From IMG/VR virus record IMGVR_UViG_3300044631_000908, positions 1-27,193 of that record: a DNA stretch of 27,193 nucleotides; one strand, written 5' to 3'. The DNA comes from a virus. The position numbers and the translations under genes are program-made. This document shows positions 12,224 through 20,700 of the stretch, in pieces. The first letter of the stretch is position 1; the number at the start of each line of letters is the position of its first letter. The notes beneath the pieces are model-generated. The model saw only the letters and a program-made list of their open reading frames with translations, was not told the DNA's origin and searched no databases.

Positions 12224-12586
12224 ATGCCCACTTCTATAGAGTTATTGCCAAGTATAGCCCCTGAAATTGACTGTAGTAGTCAACAGGTACTAGACTTAAA
12301 CGCACTAGCGGAATTAGAAGTGGGCGTTTCTTTATGCCCCGACTTGAGACCGTACTTAGTGGCGTATTTAACCGCACACCAAGTAACGATTTCAAATCGT
12401 GGCGGAGTAGGTGGAGAGATTGCTTCAATGCAAGAAGGGCAATTAAACATTGCCTACAAGCAAGGGTTAGACTCTTCAAAAGATCCCTTAATGAGTAGTG
12501 CGTATGGGCAAGAATACAAAAGATTATTAAACAAGTGCTTGGGTGGTGTTACTTTTAGAACTGGAGTAATGCCTTATGGAGTTTAA
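12224..12586 (+). CDS. Head-tail connector (DUF4054-like)
   Basis: A 120-residue protein with the DUF4054 layout: a short N-terminal helix pair, a long helix ending YLVAYLTAHQV, then a loop GGVGGEIASMQEGQLNIAYK and the final SSAYGQEYKRLL motif. These proteins form the ring below the portal that adapts the head to the neck, equivalent to gp15/gp6-type adaptors. It overlaps the next gene by 11 nt. The order capsid, adaptor, gp10-like, closure, terminator fits the standard neck module. Confidence 0.85.
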   Translation: MPTSIELLPSIAPEIDCSSQQVLDLNALAELEVGVSLCPDLRPYLVAYLTAHQVTISNRGGVGGEIASMQEGQLNIAYKQGLDSSKDPLMSSAYGQEYKRLLNKCLGGVTFRTGVMPYGV

Positions 12587-13040
12587 GATTGAAAAGGATG
12601 TAGACCACAGCCAAGAGTTTGTACGCAACCTTTCTCAAATGAAAGGTGTTGCTATAAAAGCGGGTATTACAAAACGTGTAGGACAACTTCAAAGCAGAAA
12701 AAATAAAGAAAAAGTTGTAAACTATGCTTTTTTTAACGAGTTTGGAACAAAAAACATACCAGAGCGTTCTTTTTTACGAACGACTTTTGATGATAAAGAA
12801 AGCAGTTGGTTTAACACTATAAGCAATAGAACTGAAATTGTTATAACCGAAAATAATGGAGCTTCTAAAATTACGCAAGAACTAGGGCGAATTATGAAAG
12901 AAGCGATTAGAGGAAAAATAACAAGCAGAGTGCCACCGCCGAACTCTGAAGCAACACTAAGGCAGAAAGAAGGTAACATCACCTTAATTGACACTGGTTT
13001 AATGTACCGCGTTATAGATTTTGAGGTAGTGAAAAAATGA
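12576..13040 (+). CDS. HK97 gp10-like neck/tail-completion protein
   Basis: A 154-residue protein with the signature of gp10-like minor neck/tail proteins: VNYAFFNEFGTKNIPERSFL (residues about 47-66), followed by a helix and a C-terminal RVPPPNSEATLRQK...LIDTGLM block. The 'FGT..IP.RSFLR' and 'PPNS..TL..K....LIDTG' motifs are the usual identifiers. The start overlaps the previous gene (ATGGAGTTTAAG inside its last codons), indicating coupled translation; its stop overlaps the next start in ATGA. Confidence 0.85.
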   Translation: MEFKIEKDVDHSQEFVRNLSQMKGVAIKAGITKRVGQLQSRKNKEKVVNYAFFNEFGTKNIPERSFLRTTFDDKESSWFNTISNRTEIVITENNGASKITQELGRIMKEAIRGKITSRVPPPNSEATLRQKEGNITLIDTGLMYRVIDFEVVKK

Positions 13041-13411
13041 GCCCCTTTAATGCCTTTAGACGTAACGTAAAAGTAAAAAAGCGTGGGGCTGTAAGCTATG
13101 ATGCCACAGGTTTAGCGGTAACAGCTAATGTAACAACGACAACGATTAAAGCAAGTGTGCAACCAGTAGGGGGCAACACGGTTACAACGGTTGGCGGGCA
13201 AATGTTGCAAGCTTTACCTGAAAACAGACGTGTTTTAGAAAGTTACTTAATTTACACGGATGCTTTATTAGACACGGCTGATGACAGAACAGCAAAGCGT
13301 GGTGATTTAATAGAGATAAATGGCAGAGACTTTGAATTACAAGGGATGCGATTATGGCAAAACGGTTTAATTAACCATAATGTTTATATTGCACAACTGG
13401 TGATGTTATGA
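13037..13411 (+). CDS. Head closure / neck protein (124 aa)
   Basis: A 124-residue beta-barrel-like small protein (SVQPVGGNTVTTVGGQMLQA, ESYLIYTDALLDTADD, GDLIEINGRDFELQGMRLW). Size, beta composition and position between the gp10-like gene and the tail terminator fit a head-closure or stopper protein of the SPP1 gp16 type. Four-nt overlaps (ATGA) on both sides show tight coupling. The exact family is inferred from position and pattern rather than a strict motif. Confidence 0.7.
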   Translation: MSPFNAFRRNVKVKKRGAVSYDATGLAVTANVTTTTIKASVQPVGGNTVTTVGGQMLQALPENRRVLESYLIYTDALLDTADDRTAKRGDLIEINGRDFELQGMRLWQNGLINHNVYIAQLVML

Positions 13412-13947
13412 ATGAGATTTACACAGTTTTAGTGCCTTACTTTGCAACATTGAGTGGTGTAACGTGCATTAGACCCCAGCAGAATGTGCCAGCCCCTTTA
13501 GCCCCTTATTGCACGGTTGATATTCAAAGCGTTCAACCTGTAGGTGCTTTTAGACAATCGGTTGCTTTAAATGGTACGGTGCAAATGCAACGCAATTTTA
13601 ATTTTACGGTAGATTTAAATGTTTATGGGAAAGAATCAGATCCCAGCGAGGCGGAGACGATTGCACACAACATTTTAAATGGTTTAGAAAACCACGCCCA
13701 GCGAATTATAGCAACAAATGGGAATGTAGCGTTTCAGCAGATACTAAGCCCAGTAACGGACATAACGGCTTTAATTGGCAAACAATACCAGCCACGCTTT
13801 AATATAGCGATGCGTTGGAACACAAGCAAGACGTTTACTTTTAACAATGGGATTATAGATGTTGTAGAAATTGAGAAAATGATTTACAATGAGAATGACG
13901 AATTGATAATAGATGATATTTTTTTTACAGGTAACTTAACGAGTTAA
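13408..13947 (+). CDS. Tail terminator / neck terminator (gp12-like)
   Basis: A 179-residue protein matching the phage neck terminator pattern: an N-terminal helix (MNEIYTVLVPYFATLSGVTC), then RPQQNVPAPLAPYCTVDI, a central beta sheet with RNFNFTVDLNVYGK, a helix SEAETIAHNILNGLEN, and a C-terminal PRFNIAMRW strand. Such proteins cap the tail tube and contact the head-tail connectors. The last neck gene before the sheath; AGAGGATAGATAA follows, serving the sheath gene. Confidence 0.82.
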   Translation: MNEIYTVLVPYFATLSGVTCIRPQQNVPAPLAPYCTVDIQSVQPVGAFRQSVALNGTVQMQRNFNFTVDLNVYGKESDPSEAETIAHNILNGLENHAQRIIATNGNVAFQQILSPVTDITALIGKQYQPRFNIAMRWNTSKTFTFNNGIIDVVEIEKMIYNENDELIIDDIFFTGNLTS

Positions 13948-13959
13948 GAGGATAGATAA

Positions 13960-15282
13960 ATGGCGAGTTTGATTGAAAACTTTATAAATGTACAAATTAC
14001 GCTTTTAACAAGCTTTATTCCACGCACAGGTTTTGGCACGCCTTTATTTATTGGTGAAACTAAACCAACGGGTGCTAGTGTAACAGGTGGAACGTATGCA
14101 CAATCGGGCAATACTGTTACAGTAACCAAAGCCAACCACGGCTTAACTGTAGGGCAAGAACTGGAAGTAGATATTTTAACAGGAACGGCAGTAGACGGTG
14201 ATTATGTGGTACTTACCACGCCTACTTCAGGTACGTTTACTTACACTGCAGGCACTTCTTTAACAACCACAGGTAACGTAACTTATGCCCCTATTTTTAG
14301 AGTAGAATCTTACGCCAGTCCAGCAGAGGTATTAGCGGTTTACATTGACACTGACCCTGAATACTTGGCAGCCCAAGCGTACTTTGCCCAAGGTGACGTA
14401 AACCCCTTGATGATTGGCTGGAAAAAGTCTAGCGAATCCTATTCACAAGCGTTGACGGCAATTAGTGGGTTCCGTGATGACTTTTACGCTATAGCCATTC
14501 AAAGTAATGACTTAGCGATTCAGACTGCCTTTGCAACAAGCATTTTAGGATTGGCTGGAGAGAAAATTGCATTTTTCCGCACAAGTGATGCTAACACGTT
14601 GAACTCGGGATCTTCAACCGACATTGCAAGTGTGTTAAAAGCGAATGACAATGATTATGTTCATGTAACATACCATTACAACACTTATAGCGGAACGAAT
14701 ACGGCAGGCTTATTCCCTGAAATGGCTTACATGGGTGTTATTTTAGCGATTACTGAAAGCCCCACGTTTGCCGCTGGTTCTTTCGCTTGGCACAATCAGG
14801 CGGTAAAAGGGATTACTTCAAGCTTTAACCCTATAAATGGGAAAAAGTCTTTTACGCAAACCGAACGCAATGTTTTGAATACTAAAAATGCTGATGCGTT
14901 TGAGTCTGACGGAGCAAATACTCGTTCATTGGGCGGTAAAATGGCTGGCGGTGAATGGGGCGATGTTATTCACGGAACGGCATGGCTTAAAACCCGAATT
15001 GGTGAAGATATGTATCAATTATTGGTAGCCAAAGCGGACGCACAACAAAAGGTGACTTTTGATGTAAAAGGCATTAAAGAAGTTGAGCAAACTTTGAGAA
15101 GCCGTTTATTGTTGGCGGTTCAAAGCAACTTTATTGATTCTGATTTTACGGTAAGTGTGCCTAAGTTGGAGGAAACTTTAGCAGCGGACAGAGCGAACCG
15201 TATTTTGAAAGATGTGAAGTTTACTGCACGACTAACAGGTGCAGTTAAGTTTATTGAAGTAAAAGGCATTGTAACCGTTTAG
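13960..15282 (+). CDS. Contractile tail sheath protein (DUF3383) with an inserted domain
   Basis: A 440-residue sheath protein. Residues 1-34 (ENFINVQITLLTS...FGTPLFIGE) and 112 onward (VESYASPAEVLAVYIDTDPE, AQAYFAQGDVNPLMIGW) are standard DUF3383. Between them, residues about 41-109 form an extra Thr/Gly-rich beta domain (GNTVTVTKANHGLTVGQELE, DGDYVVLT, GTFTYTAG) not present in the short family members I know. The C-terminal half (from about 330) shows the sheath interlocking region. The sheath defines the phage as a contractile myovirus type. GAGGATAGATAA precedes the ATG. Confidence 0.92.
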   Translation: MASLIENFINVQITLLTSFIPRTGFGTPLFIGETKPTGASVTGGTYAQSGNTVTVTKANHGLTVGQELEVDILTGTAVDGDYVVLTTPTSGTFTYTAGTSLTTTGNVTYAPIFRVESYASPAEVLAVYIDTDPEYLAAQAYFAQGDVNPLMIGWKKSSESYSQALTAISGFRDDFYAIAIQSNDLAIQTAFATSILGLAGEKIAFFRTSDANTLNSGSSTDIASVLKANDNDYVHVTYHYNTYSGTNTAGLFPEMAYMGVILAITESPTFAAGSFAWHNQAVKGITSSFNPINGKKSFTQTERNVLNTKNADAFESDGANTRSLGGKMAGGEWGDVIHGTAWLKTRIGEDMYQLLVAKADAQQKVTFDVKGIKEVEQTLRSRLLLAVQSNFIDSDFTVSVPKLEETLAADRANRILKDVKFTARLTGAVKFIEVKGIVTV

Positions 15283-15293
15283 GAGGTTTAGAA

Positions 15294-15704
15294 ATGGCAC
15301 AGTATAACCATGACCCGAAAATAGTAAAGCTGGTTTTTGACGGTCGAGCAATCGAGGAGTTTCAAGAAGGCAGTGGGATTACATTGACTGCAGGAGCTGA
15401 TATTTCTTCTACTTCTATGGGTGTAGATGGAGGTTCTACAAAAAACAGAAATACAAACATTTCATGGGAGCTTACGTTTACCGTACAAAATGGTTCACCA
15501 ACGAATACGTTTTTAAACTTGTACTTGCAAACTGGGCAAACTGCCAATTTTATGTTGAGTGACGGTAACACGTTCGCAACATTAGCGATTGGTAAAGCTT
15601 ACGCAGAAACCTTACCAAGTATTGCAGGGCAACTTGAAGCCACAGGTAGAGAGTATAAGTTTAGATGCGTTGATGTAGTTTATTCATTTAGTGGGGCATT
15701 ATAA
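15294..15704 (+). CDS. Tail tube protein (DUF3277-like)
   Basis: A 136-residue beta-rich protein that forms the inner tail tube. Family pattern: an N-terminal strand (KIVKLVFDGRAIEEFQEGSG), NISWELTFTVQNGSPTNTFL in the centre, and REYKFRCVDVVYSFSGAL at the C-terminus. Position directly after the sheath and before the chaperones is the standard order. GGAGG lies 8 nt upstream of the ATG. Confidence 0.9.
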   Translation: MAQYNHDPKIVKLVFDGRAIEEFQEGSGITLTAGADISSTSMGVDGGSTKNRNTNISWELTFTVQNGSPTNTFLNLYLQTGQTANFMLSDGNTFATLAIGKAYAETLPSIAGQLEATGREYKFRCVDVVYSFSGAL

Positions 15705-15706
15705 AT

Positions 15707-16117
15707 ATGGCTGGACTAATTGATGCAAGAGTAAAGACTGAAATTAACAAGAATGAGTATGATATTTTACCGCACCCTGCGACAGAGGGCGTGACTTTAG
15801 CGTTTAAAATTGCAGCCTTACTTGATGCCATAAATGCAGAGAAAGCTTTGTTTACAAAAAACGAAGACGGTACAAAAGAAGTTGACCCATTACAGAGTAT
15901 GAAAGTGGCAGGTTCTATTTGTAAGAAAATTATTACCGATGACCCTAAGCTGACGATGCTCTTAGACTTGTTTAAATATACCCAAGTAAATGGTGAAACT
16001 TTAAATAAAGATAGATTTGACAACCATTTTGGCGGAAATTATGGTGAGCTTGCAGAGGCGACAATGGAGGTTATAAGTGCAAACAATTTTTTGCAAATGG
16101 CGAGCCTTTTTGGGTAG
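15707..16117 (+). CDS. Tail assembly chaperone (short form)
   Basis: A 136-residue, mostly helical protein between tube and tape measure, the place of the gpG-type tail assembly chaperone. It contains ILPHPATEGVTLAFKIAALL, helical blocks and ends FLQMASLFG. It would coat the tape measure during assembly and is absent from the finished virion. Near its 3' end a TTTTTTG slippery sequence leads to the long form. It begins 2 nt after the tube stop. Confidence 0.85.
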   Translation: MAGLIDARVKTEINKNEYDILPHPATEGVTLAFKIAALLDAINAEKALFTKNEDGTKEVDPLQSMKVAGSICKKIITDDPKLTMLLDLFKYTQVNGETLNKDRFDNHFGGNYGELAEATMEVISANNFLQMASLFG

Positions 16118-16353
16118 CTAACAAAACCGTAAAGCCTTCTGATCGAGAGTATGGGAAACTTTCTAAAACTTTACAGCAAGAATGGTGCATTTGGCGTTTA
16201 GTGATTAAGAAAGTAGCCAGTTTAGAGGAATTGCAAACAGTTTACAGTTATAGTGACTGTTTGAAGTTGAACGCCTTATTGGATATGCAGGACGACATAG
16301 AAGCGATTATGCACGAGGAACTTGACAGGAAACAAAAGAATGGCAACCCTTAG
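15707..16353 (+). CDS. Tail assembly chaperone frameshift product (long form, 215 aa)
   Basis: A -1 slip at 16087-16093 moves ribosomes from the short chaperone into a second open frame (16093-16353; first residues ANGEPFWVANKTVKPSD, then a helical part with WCIWRLVIKKVASLEELQ and DMQDDIEAIMHEELDRK). The second frame has no good start of its own, yet fills the 220-nt gap up to the tape measure and overlaps its start by 14 nt. Expected total length is 129 + 86 = 215 residues. This is the lambda gpG/gpGT arrangement. Confidence 0.8.
16087..16093 (+). promoter_or_regulatory. Programmed -1 ribosomal frameshift site
   Basis: The heptamer T TTT TTG sits in the frame required for a -1 slip (zero frame AAT TTT TTG). 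After the slip the ribosome reads GCA AAT GGC in the open downstream frame. Its location eight codons before the short chaperone's stop codon is typical of tail chaperone genes. Confidence 0.78.
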
Positions 16354-18010
16354 AGAGTTAATCGTAAAAATAGCGTTTAAAATAGATGATGCGGTGTTGA
16401 AAAAGTCCACCGCTAAAACCAATGAGATTTTAAGTAAACAGAAAAAAAGCTTTGAAAAAACAGAAGAAGCCATTACTAAAAGTAAACAAACAGCACATGA
16501 TAAACGTAGAAAATTAGAAATTACTTATTCTGATTGGTGGAATAAGGAATTAAATAAGCGTGTAAAAAAAGAACAACAAGCAGAGCAAGTTAAGAAGCGA
16601 GCTTTCCAAGAAGGCATGAGCAACCTACAAAGCTTTGGCACTAAGGCTATAGCAACTGCCGCAGCAATAAAGGCAGCCTTTGCAGCAGTAGCGTTTGCTA
16701 TTATTAAGGTAAACGATCAAATAAATATGGGCGTTGCAAGGGTACAAATAGCAACAGGTAAAAATGAAAAAGCCAGCAAAGGCGATTTAAAGCGTTTGCT
16801 TGGCATTAGCACAGGAACAGGAACAGACCTTGAAGATGTGTTAAACTTATACACAAAATTAGGTATTGCTAGAAAGCAATTAGGATTAAGCGAACAACAA
16901 ACACTCCAAGCAACAGAAACCATTGGTAAACTTGCAGTAATGGGTGGTAGGGAGAAATCAGCACAAAAAGGTGGATTACTTCAATTAACACAAGCTTTTA
17001 GTAGCGATAGGGTACAAGCGGAGGAATACAACAGTATAGCGGATGCGTTACCTGCATTAAACCAAGCCATAGCAAGAAACTTAAACTTTCAAAGTGGCGC
17101 ACAACTTCAAACCTTTATTAGAAAAGGTGGAACAATTACAGGTAAGGAGCTTATAGGGGCTGTTTTAAAAGCACAGGAAGAAGCAAATAAAAAGTTTGAA
17201 AAGTTCCCTATTACATTTGACAGAATCAAAACCAAGTTTATGAACTCCTTTTTACAGTTGGGACTTGCCTTAGAGGATCAGCTTGAGCCTGCCAATAGGT
17301 TTTTTCAAAATCTGTATGATAAAATGGACTTTTTAAACAAGTTTTTAGTAAAAAATAAAGAAGTTGTAGGCAAAGTAATTAAAGTTATTTTCAAAACTTT
17401 AGAAAAAGGACTTGACGCAATAATACTAGGGTTAGACAAGCTACAGCCTGCTATGGATTGGTTAAATAAACATGGTGGAACAATACTAAAAATTGTAAAA
17501 GATATGGCACCAGCCCTTATTGCGATAGCGAGTGCCATAACCTTGCTTGTGGTAGGGTTTAATTTATTTAATGGAGTTTTGAAAGTATTTCAAGGCATTA
17601 TGTGGGTTTTAAACCTTGACCCAAAAATTAGGGTTTTTATGGCACTTGCTATGGTGGTTATTTATTTAGAAACCAAGTTTGGCTTGTTGTCAAAAACAAT
17701 TAAAGCCACACTAGGGCTTTTAGATCAATTTAAAGTGCAGTATGATGAAACAGTGCCTTACATTGGTGGAATAGGTGGACCGCCACCAGTAGAAAAGAAA
17801 AAAGATATAATGCCCGGGTTTATAGGCAGTTCCAAACCATTAACTTCTAACCTACCAAAGGGTTATTCACAAGGGCAATTTTTCCAAAGCCCAACAACTA
17901 AGAATGTAAAAATCAATAACGTATTTCACATTAAAAGCACAAATCCCCAAGAAGCAGCAAATAAAGTCGCAAGTATATTCCATATTGGATTAGGGGGAGC
18001 TTTGCAATAA
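16340..18010 (+). CDS. Tail tape measure protein
   Basis: A 556-residue protein that sets tail length. The N-terminal 1-90 is coiled coil (KKSTAKTNEILSKQKKSF...), followed by a hydrophobic Ala-rich segment (about 103-123) and the typical tape measure core (LEDVLNLYTKLGIARKQLGL, MGGREKSAQKGGLLQLTQAF, ADALPALNQAIARNL, FDRIKTKFMNSFLQLG). A strongly hydrophobic region spans about 390-440, and the end is soluble. By the usual 0.15 nm per residue rule, the tail would be about 80 nm. ATG at 16340 has AGGAAA upstream; an in-frame TTG at 16322 is less likely. Confidence 0.92.
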   Translation: MATLRELIVKIAFKIDDAVLKKSTAKTNEILSKQKKSFEKTEEAITKSKQTAHDKRRKLEITYSDWWNKELNKRVKKEQQAEQVKKRAFQEGMSNLQSFGTKAIATAAAIKAAFAAVAFAIIKVNDQINMGVARVQIATGKNEKASKGDLKRLLGISTGTGTDLEDVLNLYTKLGIARKQLGLSEQQTLQATETIGKLAVMGGREKSAQKGGLLQLTQAFSSDRVQAEEYNSIADALPALNQAIARNLNFQSGAQLQTFIRKGGTITGKELIGAVLKAQEEANKKFEKFPITFDRIKTKFMNSFLQLGLALEDQLEPANRFFQNLYDKMDFLNKFLVKNKEVVGKVIKVIFKTLEKGLDAIILGLDKLQPAMDWLNKHGGTILKIVKDMAPALIAIASAITLLVVGFNLFNGVLKVFQGIMWVLNLDPKIRVFMALAMVVIYLETKFGLLSKTIKATLGLLDQFKVQYDETVPYIGGIGGPPPVEKKKDIMPGFIGSSKPLTSNLPKGYSQGQFFQSPTTKNVKINNVFHIKSTNPQEAANKVASIFHIGLGGALQ

Positions 18011-18579
18011 TGGCAATTAAAGTAGCCCTGCTGGATGTAACGCAACAAAACTTAAAAAAGAAGATTGGCTTTCTTGAGCTTGATTGCGTAATGAGCGAAG
18101 ACATAACCATGAGTAACAATGTGACACAATCGCCGATTGAAACAGGCGAAAGCATTAGTGACCATGTATATAGTGAGCCTTTACAATTAAGGCTAGAAGC
18201 GATTATAAGTGATAGTGACCCCCAGCGTTTAGAACGCCAAAAACAAAACAATAGCCCTATTACTTCTGCACGGCTTGAGGCGTATGAGGCATTAAGAGAT
18301 TTATGGAAAGCGAAGCAAGCAGTGGATATAGTGACTGGGCTTGAGACGTTTGCAAACATGGTGGTAACGAACATATCAATCCCTAGAGAAAACGCAGACG
18401 GTGATTCAATTAAGTTTAATGTGGACATGGTACAGGTGGAGATTAAGGACAGTGTTTTTCAGAAAGACAAGCGTAAACGTGCAAACGTAGGACGTAAGCA
18501 AGGCACTATAGCGAATGAAAGCATACAGACGAAAGCCAGTGGCACATTAGAGCAATTAACCGTGGCGAGGGGTGCATAA
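18010..18579 (+). CDS. Baseplate protein (Dit-like)
   Basis: A 189-residue baseplate protein following the tape measure (TAATG overlap). The N-terminal half is beta-rich with SISDHVYSEPLQLRLEAIIS, then ARLEAYEALRDLWKAKQAVD and TGLETFANMVVTNISIPREN, the recurring pattern of Dit-like proteins in contractile phages ('I.dHv...p..l...g...' and 'Y..L..l......v.v.tgl..y.nmvi..l...rd'). It forms part of the ring joining the tail tube to the hub. Confidence 0.85.
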   Translation: MAIKVALLDVTQQNLKKKIGFLELDCVMSEDITMSNNVTQSPIETGESISDHVYSEPLQLRLEAIISDSDPQRLERQKQNNSPITSARLEAYEALRDLWKAKQAVDIVTGLETFANMVVTNISIPRENADGDSIKFNVDMVQVEIKDSVFQKDKRKRANVGRKQGTIANESIQTKASGTLEQLTVARGA

Positions 18580-18905
18580 TGGCATTATTGACTTTACCTT
18601 TCCCCAATTTAGACGACTGGGTTTATGAAATTGAATTAGACGATGTGACGTATAAGATACAAGGGCGTGTGATGAATCCACCGAATGTAGCCCCTTATTT
18701 TATGCTTGATTTGTTGTTGGCGGATGATACGCCAGTAGAAATAGGCATGAAAGCCGTATTAGGCACACGTTATGCGTTTAGAAGCGGTACAGGCGTTGAA
18801 GGTGTGTTATTTTTTGTAGCCCAAGGCGAGATAGAGGGCGATTACCCAACCCCTGACGATTTAAAAAGTGGCAAGGTGGTATTGTGTTATGACGAAGCAA
18901 TTTAA
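18579..18905 (+). CDS. Baseplate plug-type protein (108 aa)
   Basis: A 108-residue beta protein whose pattern (YEIELDDVTYKIQGRVMN..., APYFMLDLLLADDTPVEIGM, YPTPDDLKSGKVVLCYDEA) fits small baseplate plug proteins such as the cyanophage Pam3 gp18 group. It lies between Dit-like and hub genes, as in that group. The stop lies inside the 5' end of the hub gene (17-nt overlap), and the start overlaps the upstream stop by 1 nt. Confidence 0.75.
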   Translation: MALLTLPFPNLDDWVYEIELDDVTYKIQGRVMNPPNVAPYFMLDLLLADDTPVEIGMKAVLGTRYAFRSGTGVEGVLFFVAQGEIEGDYPTPDDLKSGKVVLCYDEAI

Positions 18906-19734
18906 CCGCCACATTGAAGTAAGAATTATAGGCAAGAATGACACGCTAGTGATCAATGAGGAATTAGACATTGAGTTTACTTGCCGTAAGGATAGAAGCA
19001 CAACGCCGAATGAAGCCAGTGTGCGTATTAAGAACTTGAGTGAGACGACACGCAATTTTATAAAAGCAAACAATAGAATTGAAGTATTAACAGGTTATGG
19101 TGAGGAACGAACGCTTGTAATGCGTATGGATGTTTCACGACGAGTGACAAATTGGCAACCGCCTGATAGTGTAACCGAGATATTAAGTTTAGACGGCTTA
19201 ATTGCCATGAAAGACAAGGAAATAAAAGTAAGTTTAGCCCCTAAGCAAACAGTAAGGCGTGGCATTGAAATTATAGCCAAGCAGGCAGGCTTAAAAATAC
19301 GCTTGGTGGGGTTAAGGTTAAATATCCCTTTATTGTCAGGCTACACTCATTCAGGAAAGCTTACAGGGGCATTAGACGACCTTACAAGCATTGCAAAAGC
19401 CAGTTGGGGTATTGTGGATAACGAACTGGTTGTTGTAAAGCGTGGAGAAGGGCTAGGAACGACTAGGTTTGTGATAAGCCCCGAGAATGGATTATTGGCA
19501 CAGCCCGAAGTTTTAGATGAAGTAGCCACAACGGAGAGAATTATAAAAAAGCAAATTGAGCCTAAGGGTTACCAAGTGACTATGTTAATGCGACCTAATT
19601 TAAACCCTTTTGATAAAATAGAGATACAGAGCCGTTTTGTAAATGGTGTTTTTGTGGTGGATCAAGTAGAACACCAAGGAAGCACAAGGGGCGGTGAATA
19701 CATAACGAGGGCTACTGTTTATGAGTCAAAATAA
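18889..19734 (+). CDS. Baseplate hub protein (gp27/gp44-like)
   Basis: A 281-residue hub protein. The N-terminal part (RHIEVRIIGKNDTLVINEEL, DIEFTCRKDRSTTPNEASVR, IKNLSETTRNFI) and middle (LSLDGLIAMKDKEIKVSLAP, QTVRRGIEIIAKQAGL) show the layout of hub proteins: two barrel domains flanking a central domain. The hub trimer sits at the baseplate centre and holds the spike encoded next. ATG at 18889, with GGTGG 9 nt upstream, is better than an in-frame GTG at 18868. The 3' end overlaps the spike gene by 14 nt. Confidence 0.85.
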   Translation: MTKQFNRHIEVRIIGKNDTLVINEELDIEFTCRKDRSTTPNEASVRIKNLSETTRNFIKANNRIEVLTGYGEERTLVMRMDVSRRVTNWQPPDSVTEILSLDGLIAMKDKEIKVSLAPKQTVRRGIEIIAKQAGLKIRLVGLRLNIPLLSGYTHSGKLTGALDDLTSIAKASWGIVDNELVVVKRGEGLGTTRFVISPENGLLAQPEVLDEVATTERIIKKQIEPKGYQVTMLMRPNLNPFDKIEIQSRFVNGVFVVDQVEHQGSTRGGEYITRATVYESK

Positions 19735-20347
19735 CATTGAGTTTATAAAACGTAACAACACGAATATATTTGAAACCATGCGTGTAGCGATGCCTGCAAG
19801 AATTGAAAGTTACGATGCGACTAAAAGCTTGGTGGATGTAAAAATAGCCATACCGCAAGTAAGGCAGGATGAGAGCGTTTTTGAAATACCTGTAATAACA
19901 AGCGTGCCTGTTATGTGGTTGTCCACATTGACAACGAGCGTTACGTTTCCCTTAAAGCGTGGCGATTATGGGTTGGTGGTGTTTTGTGACTGGGACATAG
20001 CCAAGTGGACGGTGGGCTTAGATGAAAGTGAGCCACAATCAGAAAGACGGCACAATTTAACGGATGCGGTGTTCTTTCCGCAGACGCACGGTTTACGACC
20101 TAGTAGCTTGGTGGGACTTTCATTAAAGCACGGCACAAGTGAAGTTTTGTTGACAGAAACAGGCATTGTGGTTACTGGTGGGGCGGTTACGGTAAATACG
20201 CCAGCCCTTACAGTAAATGCTAGTTCGACAACATTCAACGGAAATGTTACAATTACAGGGGGTGCTAACATTGGAGGCATACCCTTTAATACGCACAAGC
20301 ATGGCGGTGTTACAACAGGCGGTGGCATAACAGGGAACGCACAATAA
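19721..20347 (+). CDS. Tail spike / membrane-piercing protein (Gp138 N-terminal OB fold)
   Basis: A 208-residue spike. Residues 20-120 form the OB-fold domain (RVAMPARIESYDATKSLVDV, FPLKRGDYGLVVFCDWDI). Residues 135-190 are a short beta-helix (VTVNTPALTVNASSTTFNGN). The tip carries FNTHKHGGVTTGGG; the H-x-H at 192-194 is the apex motif known to bind a metal ion in P2 gpV-type spikes. The protein would puncture the outer membrane on contraction, which indicates a Gram-negative host. No lysozyme domain is attached. Confidence 0.92.
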   Translation: MSQNNIEFIKRNNTNIFETMRVAMPARIESYDATKSLVDVKIAIPQVRQDESVFEIPVITSVPVMWLSTLTTSVTFPLKRGDYGLVVFCDWDIAKWTVGLDESEPQSERRHNLTDAVFFPQTHGLRPSSLVGLSLKHGTSEVLLTETGIVVTGGAVTVNTPALTVNASSTTFNGNVTITGGANIGGIPFNTHKHGGVTTGGGITGNAQ

Positions 20348-20700
20348 TGGACTTATTGCTTGATTTAGAAACACACGATTTAGTTTTAAAACGCCGTGAT
20401 TTAGCATTGGTGCGTGGTGCGGACTTGGTTAGACAACGCTTAAAACAGAACTTGCTTACATTGCAGGGTGAATGGTTTTTAGACACAAGCGTAGGCTTGC
20501 CATATTTTAACGAGATTTTGACGAAAGCCACGACACAAAACAGAATTAAGCAACTTTACATTAGAGAGATTTTAAACACGCAAGGTGTAGAAAAATTAAA
20601 TAGCTTGTCTTTTACAGTGGATGCAAGAACACGAAAAGGCACGCTTGAGTTTGTAGTAGAATCGACTGAAGGCATTATAACGGAGGTGTTGACAGTATGA
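20347..20700 (+). CDS. Baseplate wedge protein (gp25/gpW-like)
   Basis: A 117-residue protein with the gp25-like fold pattern: a beta start (MDLLLDLETHDLVLKRRDLA), helix VRQRLKQNLLTLQGEWFLD, the TSVGLPYF motif (gp25/GPW: 'D...GiP...'), and a terminal beta part (FTVDARTRKGTLEFVVES). It joins the wedges to the sheath's first ring. It overlaps baseplate J by 4 nt (ATGA), as is usual. Confidence 0.9.
   Translation: MDLLLDLETHDLVLKRRDLALVRGADLVRQRLKQNLLTLQGEWFLDTSVGLPYFNEILTKATTQNRIKQLYIREILNTQGVEKLNSLSFTVDARTRKGTLEFVVESTEGIITEVLTV

Noticed and set aside
16322-16339. TTG start for the tape measure at 16322
   Set aside because: The ATG at 16340 has AGGAAA at good spacing and gives the usual MATLRELIVKI-type N-terminus.
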